From Atopobium sp. (GTDB lineage: Bacteria; Actinomycetota; Coriobacteriia; Coriobacteriales; Atopobiaceae), in assembly GCA_015259035.1 (NCBI GenBank), contig JABZHC010000024.1, positions 1 to 14,910 of the forward strand: a DNA stretch of 14,910 nucleotides. The letters are read 5' to 3'. Position 1 is the first letter of the stretch. Each line of letters starts with the position of its first letter. Both the position numbers and the translations under genes were made by a program. The notes under the pieces are model-generated. The model saw only the letters and a list, made by a program, of their open reading frames with translations. It searched no databases and was not told where the DNA came from. Positions 1-7,737 of this stretch are shown in pieces.

Positions 1-23
1 GTCTTCGGCAGAACCGAGGTATC

Positions 24-1511
24 ATGCAGCTTAATCTTTCAAATATTGAATATACCTATCCATCAGCGGTAGAGCCCACTTTACATGATGTGACTATTAC
101 ACTCCCACAGAGATGGACCGGCTTTGTTGGTAATAACGGATCTGGTAAAACAACCCTCGCACGTATCGTATGTGGTCTATTGCAACCTGACAGGGGAGTT
201 GTAAGTCCATCGCTTTTCTCGGCATATTGTGCTCAAAATGCAACGGAGGTCCCAGCTACTCTTTTTGATTTTGCGGTTGCCTATGATGAAGTGGCAATTA
301 AGTTGAGGCGAGAGCTTTTGTTAGAAGAAGATTGGCCTTGGCGTTTTGAGACACTTTCGTGTGGTCAGCAGAAACGACTACAGGTAGCGTGTGCTTTATG
401 GGCATCACCTGACGTTCTTGTGCTCGATGAGCCCACTAATCATGTGGATGTATCAACAAAACATGCTCTTTTTGTGGCCTTGTCGCAGTTCAAGGGTATC
501 GGGGTGCTCATTTCACATGATAGAGAGCTGTTGGATAAACTCTGCACTCAATGTTTGTTTGTAGCTAACGGCACGGCAAACATGAAATCTGGTAATTATT
601 CTCAGGCATCATCACAGGTAGAGCTTGAACGTTCTAGCGCATTACACGCAAAGGAAGCGGCGCAAAAAGAGAAGACTCGCCTTGAGCGAGAAACCCAGCG
701 ACGTAGAGAAGAGGCTTCTAGAGTTCAGGCGCGCAAAAGTGGAAGAACTATTGACAAGCATGACAGTGATGCGCGTGCAAAAAAGCGGGGCTATATAGTT
801 TCAGGCCAAGATGGTAAAGCGGGAAAATTGGCTGTACGCATGTTGGATAGACTTGAAAAGGCAACGGGTAAAGCCACAGGTATTAAGGTTGAGAAACAAT
901 ATGATTCCAATATCTGGTTGGATAGTGAGGCAAGTAAGAGAAAAGTTCTGTTGAGGATGGAACCTAATAACATTCTCATGGGAGAAAGTTGCCTACAAAC
1001 CCCACCGCTGTTTATTGGCAACACAGATCATATTGGTGTTGTCGGCGATAACGGCTGTGGTAAAACAACACTGGTAAAGAAAATTATTTCAAGTATTTCT
1101 GACGATGTGCGAATGTTATATATTCCTCAGGAGCCAACTGAACTGCAAAAAACAGAGACAGTAAGAAAAATCAAAGGGTTATCAAACTCCCAACGCGGAA
1201 GAGTGTTGTCTATTGTGGCGCAACTCAATTCAGATCCTGATTATGTTCTTGCAGGTGAGTCCACCAGTCCAGGTGAAATGAGAAAGCTTATGCTTGCGTT
1301 GGGAATGCTCGAATTACCAGAACTTATCGTAGTGGACGAGCCAACTAACTATTTGGACCTTGGTTCAACCGTAGCGCTTGAACGTTTGTTGTCTGAATAT
1401 CCAGGAGCTTTGTTGTTGGTCTCACATGATCTCTCGCTGGTTGATTCCGCTACATCGATAAAATGGAGCATTCAGCAATCAAATGACAACTTTGAGCTTG
1501 TGGTGCAGTAG
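24..1511 (+). CDS. ABC-F family ATPase, ribosome-protection type
   Basis: A 495-residue protein with two nucleotide-binding domains and no membrane segment, the layout of ABC-F proteins that bind the ribosomal E site and affect translation or displace antibiotics. Visible motifs: Walker A GNNGSGKT (36-43), signature LSCGQ (111-115), Walker B with catalytic Glu in LDEPTNH (134-140), second Walker A GDNGCGKT (341-348), Walker B VDEPTNYLD (437-445) and H-switch SHD (467-469). The second signature is degenerate (SPGEM, 415-419). A long charged interdomain region (about 185-330), rich in K, R and E, fits the P-site tRNA interaction motif and linker. The length matches Vga/Msr/Lsa-like members better than the longer EttA/Uup housekeeping types. 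ATG at 24 has a weak GAGG six bases upstream. The DNA is more AT-rich than the exporter operon after it, which hints at separate acquisition. Antibiotic resistance is possible but cannot be read from the sequence. Confidence 0.9.
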   Translation: MQLNLSNIEYTYPSAVEPTLHDVTITLPQRWTGFVGNNGSGKTTLARIVCGLLQPDRGVVSPSLFSAYCAQNATEVPATLFDFAVAYDEVAIKLRRELLLEEDWPWRFETLSCGQQKRLQVACALWASPDVLVLDEPTNHVDVSTKHALFVALSQFKGIGVLISHDRELLDKLCTQCLFVANGTANMKSGNYSQASSQVELERSSALHAKEAAQKEKTRLERETQRRREEASRVQARKSGRTIDKHDSDARAKKRGYIVSGQDGKAGKLAVRMLDRLEKATGKATGIKVEKQYDSNIWLDSEASKRKVLLRMEPNNILMGESCLQTPPLFIGNTDHIGVVGDNGCGKTTLVKKIISSISDDVRMLYIPQEPTELQKTETVRKIKGLSNSQRGRVLSIVAQLNSDPDYVLAGESTSPGEMRKLMLALGMLELPELIVVDEPTNYLDLGSTVALERLLSEYPGALLLVSHDLSLVDSATSIKWSIQQSNDNFELVVQ

Positions 1512-1712
1512 GGGCGAGAAACACGTTGGACAGTTACGGTGGTTGCGCGTTTGTGTTTGAGTAGTTCGCTGACACAGACCGCTGCTTTTATACCGCTCGC
1601 CGTAGTTGTTTAAGCAAACTAACTTCTGCTGAAAAATTTTATATAAACTAAAAGGTCAAACTGATTTCTTCTGGGATTTCTCGTGTTTTAAGCATGGACT
1701 TCGGAGGGACCT

Positions 1713-3305
1713 ATGCTTCACTTCAACCACAGTTCAAAGCAAGAAGCTAACGAGGGAAATGCGGGCGCTACGGGCGCAGCAGGTACGGGCGCTGCGGGCG
1801 GTGCGGGCTCCACAGGTGCGCCGGGCACTACAGGCGCTACAGGCGCCGGAGCCCCTAACATCCCCACGCCACCCGAAGGATATCAGCAGACAGCCTTTGC
1901 CTCTACGTTACCAACAATTGCTGATCAGACAGCTAACTTGGGCTCACAGATTGGCGTTATTTCTCCAGGTGAAAGTGAGGAAGACGCTGAAGCTCGTGAG
2001 GCGTACGAGAGTTTGGCTCGCCACCGTAAAGCTCGTCGTAAAAAGAAGCTTATTAAGGCAGGAATAGCCGCTGGAGTCTTTGTTCTTCTCGTCACATTGT
2101 TTATTTTGCCTATGTGTCAGAGCGGACAGAACCAGAACACCACCGTGATGCCAAGCACCACGTTTGTCACGCGAGGCGAGTTCAGCGATTCTGTTTCCGC
2201 GTCTGGATCCATTAAACCCGTGTCGTCCACTGTGGTAACTCCCGAGGTAGATGGCATTATTCAGGACGTTCAGGTTTCCGAGGGCACGTACGTTCATAAG
2301 GGTGACAAGCTCTTTACTATCAAGAACGATGAGCTGGATAAGGCTGTTCGTAAGGCGTCTCAGCAGGTAAAAGCAGCCGAAAACGAGGTCAGTAAGGCTC
2401 GCTCAGCTCTGGCTTCCGCCCGCAACGGTGTCCCCGAGTCAGGTGAGGACGGACAGGAGGCAAACGCTGCGTCTGTTGCCGCGTCTGTGGAAGCGGCGGA
2501 GGCAAATCTGGAGAGCGCTCAGATTGCGCTTGAGGAGGCTCGCTCCGCCTACAACGACGCAATTGCCCAGGCAGATAAGCGTGTAGTTACCGCTCCATGC
2601 GACGGAACGGTTATTGTGATGAACGCAGTGAACGGTGCTTCTGTTGGTTCGTCCGCGCCGGGTACTGGCAACGCTGGTCCACTGATTACTATCGCGGACC
2701 TTTCCCAGATGAAGGTAAATGTCCAGATAAACGAGGTAGATATTTCTCGCATTGCCGTTGACCAGAAGGCACAGGTCAGTTTTACAGCTCTGAGAGATCT
2801 GTATTGCGACGCCGTGGTCACTCACGTTTCTGCTGTTTCGTCCAACGGTGCCGATGCGAGCGCAAGTTACGATAACCCTGGTCGATCCATTGTTTCCTAC
2901 ACCGTTGACCTGCTTATTAGCAGTCCCGACGCCTCCATCAAGCCGGGTATGACCGCCAACGTGGACATCATGATTCAGCACATGGACAACGTGCTGACCG
3001 TGCCTCTTGTTGCCGTTATGGATAACGGCGATGGTGCTTACGTCAACGTGGTTACTTCTCGTGACGAGAAGGGTTATCCGCAGGTAAAGCGCGTGCCAGT
3101 GACTGTAAAGGCGCAAAGTTCTACGACGGCCGTCATTGAAGGTGCTGGTATTGAGGACGGCACTGAGGTGATGATTGGCGGCGGCGCTGGCGGTCCATCT
3201 CAAGGCGCGGCGATGGATGCTCCAGCAGGAGCAACGTCTGGCGCGACGTCTGGCTCGGGGACCAGCGCGACGTCCGATACAACGGGCTCCAAAGACTCCA
3301 AGTAG
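1713..3305 (+). CDS. MacA/HlyD-like adaptor subunit of an ABC exporter
   Basis: A 530-residue membrane-anchored adaptor (membrane fusion protein family) that would link the MacB-type transporter encoded next to it to the outside. Order: a cytoplasmic N-terminal tail (1-112) with a collagen-like G-X-Y stretch (18-47); a basic stretch before one membrane helix (about 113-134); a biotinyl-lipoyl half-motif (about 172-205); an alpha-helical hairpin (about 205-288), Ala/Glu-rich and shorter than in Gram-negative MacA; the second lipoyl half (289-330, TAPCDGTV); a beta-barrel and membrane-proximal domain (333-490); and a Gly/Ala/Ser/Thr-rich tail (489-530). A strong GGAGGG lies four bases before the ATG. 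It is first in a three-gene operon; the next gene starts 9 bases after its stop. Upstream, 1642-1647 reads TATAAA, but no convincing -35 box was found. The substrate is unknown; peptides, antibiotics or glycolipids are typical for the family. Confidence 0.88.
   Translation: MLHFNHSSKQEANEGNAGATGAAGTGAAGGAGSTGAPGTTGATGAGAPNIPTPPEGYQQTAFASTLPTIADQTANLGSQIGVISPGESEEDAEAREAYESLARHRKARRKKKLIKAGIAAGVFVLLVTLFILPMCQSGQNQNTTVMPSTTFVTRGEFSDSVSASGSIKPVSSTVVTPEVDGIIQDVQVSEGTYVHKGDKLFTIKNDELDKAVRKASQQVKAAENEVSKARSALASARNGVPESGEDGQEANAASVAASVEAAEANLESAQIALEEARSAYNDAIAQADKRVVTAPCDGTVIVMNAVNGASVGSSAPGTGNAGPLITIADLSQMKVNVQINEVDISRIAVDQKAQVSFTALRDLYCDAVVTHVSAVSSNGADASASYDNPGRSIVSYTVDLLISSPDASIKPGMTANVDIMIQHMDNVLTVPLVAVMDNGDGAYVNVVTSRDEKGYPQVKRVPVTVKAQSSTTAVIEGAGIEDGTEVMIGGGAGGPSQGAAMDAPAGATSGATSGSGTSATSDTTGSKDSK
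1764..1853 (+). repeat. Collagen-like Gly-X-Y codon repeat in the adaptor gene
   Basis: Degenerate 9-base units of the form GGCGCTACG/GGTGCGCCG encode Gly-Ala-Thr, Gly-Ala-Ala and Gly-Ala-Pro triplets with one break of phase (Gly at 18, 21, 24, 26, 29, 30, 32, 35, 38, 41, 44, 46). Such tracts can change length by slipped-strand replication. The unit number in other strains is not known from this window. Confidence 0.75.
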
Positions 3306-3314
3306 GCGACGCGT

Positions 3315-4145
3315 ATGTCCAAGGTAATTGAGGTACATAAGCTGCATCGCATTTACGAGACGGCTGCGGGTTTGACGCACGCTTTACGTGGCGTTTCGCT
3401 AACTGTGGAGAAGGGCGAGTTTCTCTGCATCATGGGTCCGTCTGGCTCAGGCAAATCAACCCTGATGAACATTTTGGGCTGCCTGGATACGCCTACTTCC
3501 GGCTCGTACAAGTTAGAGGGACTTGAGGTTGCAGATCTTTCCGACGACGATCTGGCGGAAATTCGCGCTACGCGTCTGGGCTTTGTCTTTCAGTCGTTTA
3601 ACCTGCTACCGCGCACTACGGTGCTGCGAAACGTTATGTTGCCGCTCATCTACTCGGATATTCCTGCAAAAGAGCGAGAGTTGCGTGCTTGGAAGGCGCT
3701 GCGTTCTGTTGGCCTGCCCGAGGAGTACTACGAGCATAAGCCCAACGAGCTTTCCGGCGGTCAGGTGCAGCGCGTTGCCATTGCTCGTGCGCTGGTAAAC
3801 GACCCGGCGGTTATTTTTGCCGATGAGCCAACAGGCAACCTGGACTCTGCAACAAGTGAGATGGTACTCAACACGTTCAAGTCCATGCAGGAGCGCGGCA
3901 AAACAATCGTGCTGATTACACATGACCCCGAGACTGCCTTTTGGGCTGACCGCGTGGTACACATTCGTGACGGCCGCCTGCTCACAGACGAGCAGGAAAA
4001 GGAGTTTGTGAGACAACACGCCGCACAGTCCACGACGGCTGAGGGCGCTGCGTCGGGTATGCGTACTGCAGCGGACGCACATGCCGCGACGGGCGCGGAT
4101 ACGAAGCCGGGTGCGCATGCCGCGACGGGAGGTGTCGCGCTATGA
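3315..4145 (+). CDS. MacB/LolD-type ABC transporter ATPase
   Basis: A 276-residue ATPase powering the permease encoded next. Motifs: Walker A GPSGSGKST (41-49), Q-loop VFQSFNLLPR (91-100), signature LSGGQVQRVAIARAL (146-160), Walker B VIFADEPTGNLDS (166-178) and H-loop THD (202-204). This pattern is that of the MacB/LolD/FtsE-like group. The catalytic domain ends near residue 230. The remaining 45 residues are an Ala/Thr/His/Gly tail absent from typical members, including a duplicated AHAATG. The gene lies 9 bases after the adaptor stop and overlaps the permease start by four bases (ATGA), indicating translational coupling. No strong ribosome binding site precedes it (TAGGCGACGCGT), so it may depend on reinitiation from the upstream gene. 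Confidence 0.93.
   Translation: MSKVIEVHKLHRIYETAAGLTHALRGVSLTVEKGEFLCIMGPSGSGKSTLMNILGCLDTPTSGSYKLEGLEVADLSDDDLAEIRATRLGFVFQSFNLLPRTTVLRNVMLPLIYSDIPAKERELRAWKALRSVGLPEEYYEHKPNELSGGQVQRVAIARALVNDPAVIFADEPTGNLDSATSEMVLNTFKSMQERGKTIVLITHDPETAFWADRVVHIRDGRLLTDEQEKEFVRQHAAQSTTAEGAASGMRTAADAHAATGADTKPGAHAATGGVAL
4080..4129 (+). repeat. 14-bp direct repeat in the ATPase tail
   Basis: CATGCCGCGACGGG occurs at 4080-4093 and again at 4116-4129, 36 bases (12 codons) apart and in frame, duplicating the residues HAATG in the C-terminal extension. It suggests that the tail grew by in-frame duplication. Confidence 0.8.
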
Positions 4146-5350
4146 GGTTGATGGATCTGTTGCGAGAAACCCTGTCTGCGCTCAATGCTAACCGTGGCCG
4201 TAGCTTGCTGACAGTACTGGGCATTGTTATTGGCATCAGCGCGGTTATTGCCATGACGGCACTTATCGACGGCATCAAGTATTCGCTGGTAAGCTCTTTG
4301 GGCCTCAACCAGTCGCGTATGGTCATGATATACGCGTGGCCAGACCGCGAGGTCACGCAGCAAGATCTTGACATGCTGCAGCTTAGTGTACCTGGCTACG
4401 AGCTTGTGACTGGCATCGACTCCACCATGGCCCGCGTCAACTCGGCCGAGAAGCAGTTTGACGCGCGAATCATCGGCTGCACGCCCGACTACTTTACCGT
4501 TATGGGCCTCAAGGCATCCGCGGGCTCACTCTTCACAAAGTCCGACGTAGATGACACATCTAGAAACGTTCTTCTCGACAAGTTGTCTGCCGAGAAACTC
4601 TTTGGCAGCGCAGATGCATCCATTGGACAGGTTGTTCGCATCAACAACGACAGCTACACCATTGTGGGCGTGGTTGACAGTGGCCCAAATGGGGGCGGGC
4701 AAGGCGATACGCTGCTGGCCTATATACCATATTCCACGTATTCAGCGCGCCTGACGGGCACCAAAACTATCAGCCAGGTCTTTGGTTATGCTCGCGAAAA
4801 CGTTGACATGAAGGCGCTTGCAGATGAGACAAAGTCCTGGTTGCTTGACTGGTTTAACATTCCTTCCGCGCAGGCAGAAGACCGCGTAACGGTTATGACG
4901 CTTTCGTCCATCATTGAGCAGATGAACGCCACACTGATGTCGTTCCAGGTCCTGGTTACCGCCACCGCAAGTATCTCGCTACTGGTTGGCGGCATTGGCA
5001 TCATGAACATGATGCTCACCAACGTGACGGAGCGTATTAGGGAGATTGGCCTGCGTAAAGCTCTGGGCGCTCGCGCGTCCGACATTACCAAGCAGTTCTT
5101 ATGCGAGTCCATTTTGATTTGCATTATGGGCGGTGTGATTGGCATTGCCCTGGGTTACGCCGGAGCGTGGGGACTGGCCGGCTCGTTTGGCAGCATGATA
5201 CAGCTTGAAACTGGTATCACGCCCATCATCACCCCGAACATCGTGATGATTACCTCGGGAATCTGCATTGGCATCGGCCTCATCTTTGGCTACTGGCCTG
5301 CTCGCCGCGCCTCAAAGCTCAATCCTGTGGAATCGCTCCGCTACCAGTAA
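4142..5350 (+). CDS. MacB-type ABC transporter permease
   Basis: A 402-residue membrane subunit with the MacB topology: a short cytoplasmic N-terminus, TM1 (about 21-43), a large extracellular MacB_PCD domain (about 50-255), then TM2 (about 266-290), TM3 (320-345) and TM4 (365-384). The family hallmark lies after TM2: NMMLTNVTERIREIGLRKALGA (split as NMMLTNVTER, 289-298, and IREIGLRKALGA, 299-310), which is the coupling helix facing the ATPase. It ends with ARRASKLNPVESLRYQ, the usual PxxAL/SLR-type terminus. Start ATG overlaps the ATPase stop in ATGA. In Gram-positive bacteria such transporters work by mechanotransmission and often export peptides or lipids; no substrate clue is present. The operon ends at the hairpin just downstream. 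Confidence 0.93.
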   Translation: MRLMDLLRETLSALNANRGRSLLTVLGIVIGISAVIAMTALIDGIKYSLVSSLGLNQSRMVMIYAWPDREVTQQDLDMLQLSVPGYELVTGIDSTMARVNSAEKQFDARIIGCTPDYFTVMGLKASAGSLFTKSDVDDTSRNVLLDKLSAEKLFGSADASIGQVVRINNDSYTIVGVVDSGPNGGGQGDTLLAYIPYSTYSARLTGTKTISQVFGYARENVDMKALADETKSWLLDWFNIPSAQAEDRVTVMTLSSIIEQMNATLMSFQVLVTATASISLLVGGIGIMNMMLTNVTERIREIGLRKALGARASDITKQFLCESILICIMGGVIGIALGYAGAWGLAGSFGSMIQLETGITPIITPNIVMITSGICIGIGLIFGYWPARRASKLNPVESLRYQ

Positions 5351-5431
5351 ATGGGGTGTGCAGATGACGCGCCGTCAGTAAACGAACTGCATCCGTAAAA
5401 AACCCGCTAACGAAAATAGCCTGCTACTAGT

Positions 5432-5458
5432 AGGGTTTCTCGCCAGGCGAGAAACCCT
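5432..5458. terminator. Hairpin terminator between convergent genes
   Basis: A perfect 11-bp stem, AGGGTTTCTCG (5432-5442) and CGAGAAACCCT (5448-5458), with a 5-base loop, followed on the plus strand by TT. It sits between the permease stop (5350) and the stop of the minus-strand SIMPL gene (5482), so it probably ends both transcripts. The U tract is short on both strands. Confidence 0.75.
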
Positions 5459-5481
5459 TTGAAGTGCGGAGGATTGTGCGG

Positions 5482-6171
5482 CTACAGCAGATCGTCTGGC
5501 GGTAGAAGCTCGATTTCCCATGTGGTTTCTACGTAGCAATAGATGTCTATATCTGACGGATCAAATGTAGGAACTTGGTTTCCACAATCTGAATTATAAA
5601 AAGCACTACGAGCGCAGGCTTTATACACTAGTTCTCTTCTGTCGAAGTCGTAGTCTGCATGCTTAAGCCCAACCACTTTTGCTCTGGCAGCCTTGGCAAG
5701 AAGATTTGCTTTTTGATGACAGGCAACAATAGCATCTACAGATAGGTTGTCTTTAATGGTGTCGTTATGTGCTATCGAGAATTCAACTGAAAAGGTCACT
5801 TCATCACCACATGAACTGAGTGCTTTCCAGATTTTCTCGACAAGATCTTCTTCAAGCTGCTGTTTGATGGATAGTTTAGCGCGGAAATCATACCCTAGAA
5901 GTTTTTTCTCAGCGACATAATAGTCACCCTCATCATCTTTTTTGTACCGGTTTTCCTCGTGACCAGATACTGAATAGTTGTTGTTTTTTAGAATTGAAGC
6001 AGGTAACCCATTTTTCTCTAGCGCATCTTTGATTGTTTGAAGCAGCACATTATATTTGGCTGTGCAGTCTTCGCGGATTTTGGAAGTTCCTTGAACGGTG
6101 ATGTCTACGTCAATAGTGTCAGGTGGAACTTGCGTACTTAGGTTTGTTGATACGTCAATCGTTCGTTTCAT
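5482..6171 (-). CDS. SIMPL domain (DUF541) protein
   Basis: A 229-residue protein recognised as SIMPL/DUF541-like: an N-terminal strand pattern with IDVDITVQGTS (20-30), a helix with paired Lys/Glu, the block YSVSGHEENRY, a central GYDFRAKLSIK (93-103), and a region rich in Ala/Lys (KANLLAKAARAKVVGLK, 154-170) like the AxxKAxxLA segment of the family. Unlike many members there is no signal peptide, so it is probably cytoplasmic. The family has no settled biochemical role; characterised members concern interleukin-1 receptor-associated kinase signalling (SIMPL itself) and oxidative stress or outer membrane assembly. ATG at 6171 has a good AAAGGAA (6178-6184). It is divergent from the EFR1 gene and its promoter region includes the inverted repeat at 6269-6294; TATGAT on the minus strand (6247-6252) is a candidate -10. 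Confidence 0.82.
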   Translation of the reverse strand: MKRTIDVSTNLSTQVPPDTIDVDITVQGTSKIREDCTAKYNVLLQTIKDALEKNGLPASILKNNNYSVSGHEENRYKKDDEGDYYVAEKKLLGYDFRAKLSIKQQLEEDLVEKIWKALSSCGDEVTFSVEFSIAHNDTIKDNLSVDAIVACHQKANLLAKAARAKVVGLKHADYDFDRRELVYKACARSAFYNSDCGNQVPTFDPSDIDIYCYVETTWEIELLPPDDLL

Positions 6172-6268
6172 AGTGCGTTCCTTTCAGAGATGTTAGAGAA
6201 AAAAATCAGCTGTTTGAACAGGTGATTTATTTCTCATCGTTGAATAATCATAGGCTTAAAAAGAGTTT

Positions 6269-6294
6269 TGAGTGTCCAGTGTAATGGACACTCA
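6269..6294. promoter_or_regulatory. Perfect inverted repeat between divergent genes, operator candidate
   Basis: Two 10-bp arms, TGAGTGTCCA (6269-6278) and TGGACACTCA (6285-6294), are exact reverse complements separated by six bases. The element lies 98 bases upstream of the SIMPL start and 96 upstream of the EFR1 start. There is no following T-run, so a protein-binding operator is more likely than a terminator. On the minus strand it falls over the expected -35 position for the TATGAT box at 6247-6252. Confidence 0.65.
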
Positions 6295-6309
6295 TATAGT
6301 AGGTAGTAA

Positions 6310-6340
6310 CTGACATTAACCAGGTGAAATAGCTTATTAT
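6310..6340 (+). promoter_or_regulatory. Candidate promoter for the EFR1 gene
   Basis: CTGACA (6310-6315) and TATTAT (6335-6340) resemble -35 and -10 boxes. The spacing of 19 bases is slightly long (18 if read as TTATTA). It would give a leader of roughly 42 bases containing a small GGTAG/CTACC hairpin just before the ribosome binding site. Confidence 0.4.
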
Positions 6341-6389
6341 TAGTGCAAGGGAAGCGTGGGTAGACAACTACCGCGCGGGAGAGGGACAC

Positions 6390-7142
6390 ATGATTTTGTA
6401 TTTTTCTGCAACAGGCAACTGCAAATATGTTGCCGAGAGAATTGCCGCGGAGTTTGATGACACTGCAGTCTCGATTGAGGTTTCAAACGGCCAGGTAAAT
6501 CTCTCAGAAAATGAGATGCTTGGCATCGTGACGCCAGTTTATAACTGGGAACTTCCCATTACAACTCGGGAGTTTTTGCAGAATCTCCAGGTCATAAGTG
6601 CCTCTGCGCCGTACTCGTTCATTGTAACAACGTACGGAATAATGGCTGGTTGCACGTTTGTTGACGCAAAAAAGATTCTTGCCAACAAAGAACTAGAGCT
6701 CAACGCTGGTTTTAGCGTCAAAATACCTGATACCTGGACTCCAATTTTTGATTTGAGCGACAAGACAAAGGTCCAGCAAATTAACGACAACGCCGAGAGC
6801 TATATCAACGCTGTATTAAGCGGCATCAAAGAGCGTACTGTTGGTAATCACATGCAGGGCGTTGTTCCGTATGCAGTGAGACTTTTTATGGATCCCATGT
6901 ATAACAACGAAAGGAAGACACAGCACTTCTCGGTTTCAGATAAGTGCATCGGATGTAGTCTTTGCGCACGAAAGTGCCCAGTTCAGGCCATTCAGATGAA
7001 GGATAAGAGACCTGTGTGGATTAAAGATCAGTGCGCCGCATGTCTTCGTTGCCTACATCATTGTCCTACGTTTGCCATTCAGTATGGTAAGGGGGCAACG
7101 AACAGACATGGTCAGTATGAAAATCCTCACGTCAAAGTGTAG
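6390..7142 (+). CDS. EFR1-type flavodoxin-ferredoxin fusion protein
   Basis: A 250-residue cytoplasmic electron carrier. The N-terminus is flavodoxin-like, with the FMN phosphate loop FSATGNCKYVAE (5-16) and the PVYNWELP segment (49-56). The C-terminal half holds two [4Fe-4S] motifs: Cys186, 189, 192, 196 (CIGCSLCARKCP) and Cys215, 218, 221, 225 (CAACLRCLHHCP). All eight cysteines are present. This is the EFR1 architecture, common in anaerobic Firmicutes and Actinobacteria, and would pass electrons between flavin and iron-sulfur centres; the partners are unknown. ATG at 6390 follows GAGAGGGA. It is followed after 69 bases by the methyltransferase gene on the same strand, with a palindrome between them and no obvious terminator, so partial co-transcription is possible. 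Confidence 0.92.
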   Translation: MILYFSATGNCKYVAERIAAEFDDTAVSIEVSNGQVNLSENEMLGIVTPVYNWELPITTREFLQNLQVISASAPYSFIVTTYGIMAGCTFVDAKKILANKELELNAGFSVKIPDTWTPIFDLSDKTKVQQINDNAESYINAVLSGIKERTVGNHMQGVVPYAVRLFMDPMYNNERKTQHFSVSDKCIGCSLCARKCPVQAIQMKDKRPVWIKDQCAACLRCLHHCPTFAIQYGKGATNRHGQYENPHVKV

Positions 7143-7167
7143 TTTTAGGTGTAAACTTTATGGCGTA

Positions 7168-7183
7168 GTTAGCTATAGCTAAC
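7168..7183. promoter_or_regulatory. Perfect 16-bp palindrome before the methyltransferase gene
   Basis: GTTAGCTATAGCTAAC is a gapless self-complementary sequence 28 bases upstream of the next ATG and 25 bases after the preceding stop. It contains TATAGC, which could be a -10 box. Without a spacer or T-run it is a poor hairpin terminator and is better read as a dimeric repressor operator of the TetR/MarR type. No regulator gene is adjacent. Confidence 0.6.
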
Positions 7184-7211
7184 AAAATGTCAACTGAACG
7201 GAGTTCATCGA

Positions 7212-7712
7212 ATGCCTGCTGAGAACGAGAAGAAAGATCATCTTCCGGTACTTGGTGTTGGTCCCGCTTACGTGATTGCCATCACGGCGCTGACAATCGC
7301 GTGCATTGCCCTGTCTAAGCTGGGATTTCTTCCGTACCTTCGCATTCGAGCCACGGTCGGCGTGATGCACACCGTGGGTACGGCTTTTCTGATTGTGGGC
7401 ATCTGGCTGTGGGTTTCCGCTGCCATCAAAGAAAAACTTCGCGAGAAAATCATCGCAAATCAGCTGGTAACTACTGGTGTTTATGCACTGGTCAGAAACC
7501 CTATCTACTCTGCATTTGCGTTTGTTATGTCGGGCGCAGCTTTGCTTTCAAGCAACCTTTATCTGCTGCCTCTACCTCTTGTGTTTTGGGCGCTTTTAAC
7601 TGTGATGATGCAGGCTACAGAGGAGAAGTGGCTTCTCGAGCAGTTTGGCGACGAGTACAAAGAGTACTGCAAACACGTTAATCGCTGCATTCCATGGTTC
7701 CCCAAGCGCTAA
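7212..7712 (+). CDS. ICMT-like integral membrane methyltransferase
   Basis: A 166-residue membrane protein with four likely helices (about 18-37, 50-71, 100-116, 118-134). It carries the isoprenylcysteine carboxyl methyltransferase / phospholipid methyltransferase family pattern: TTGVYALVRNPIYSAF (87-102), which contains the conserved RNPxY, and EEKWLLEQFGDEYKEYCKHV (137-156) with the E-E pair and FGxEYxxY, then RCIPW (158-162). The family uses S-adenosylmethionine and methylates membrane-associated substrates. Bacterial members of this size are mostly uncharacterised, and prenylated proteins are not expected here, so the substrate is open. GGAG (7200-7203) lies eight bases before the ATG. 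Confidence 0.87.
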   Translation: MPAENEKKDHLPVLGVGPAYVIAITALTIACIALSKLGFLPYLRIRATVGVMHTVGTAFLIVGIWLWVSAAIKEKLREKIIANQLVTTGVYALVRNPIYSAFAFVMSGAALLSSNLYLLPLPLVFWALLTVMMQATEEKWLLEQFGDEYKEYCKHVNRCIPWFPKR

Positions 7713-7737
7713 CGTTTATGTGGGTTTTGAGTGGTAC

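Noticed and set aside
3179..3302. Flavinylation-like DAPAGAT in the adaptor's C-terminal tail
   Set aside because: The S/T before Gly-Ala is Ala, the tail is low-complexity and would be outside the cell, while the ApbE here is cytoplasmic; treated as coincidence.
2439..3380. Minus-strand open frame of 313 codons over the adaptor gene
   Set aside because: It is rich in Arg, His and Asn without motifs and lies opposite a clear adaptor protein, so it is a shadow of a GC-rich third-position pattern.
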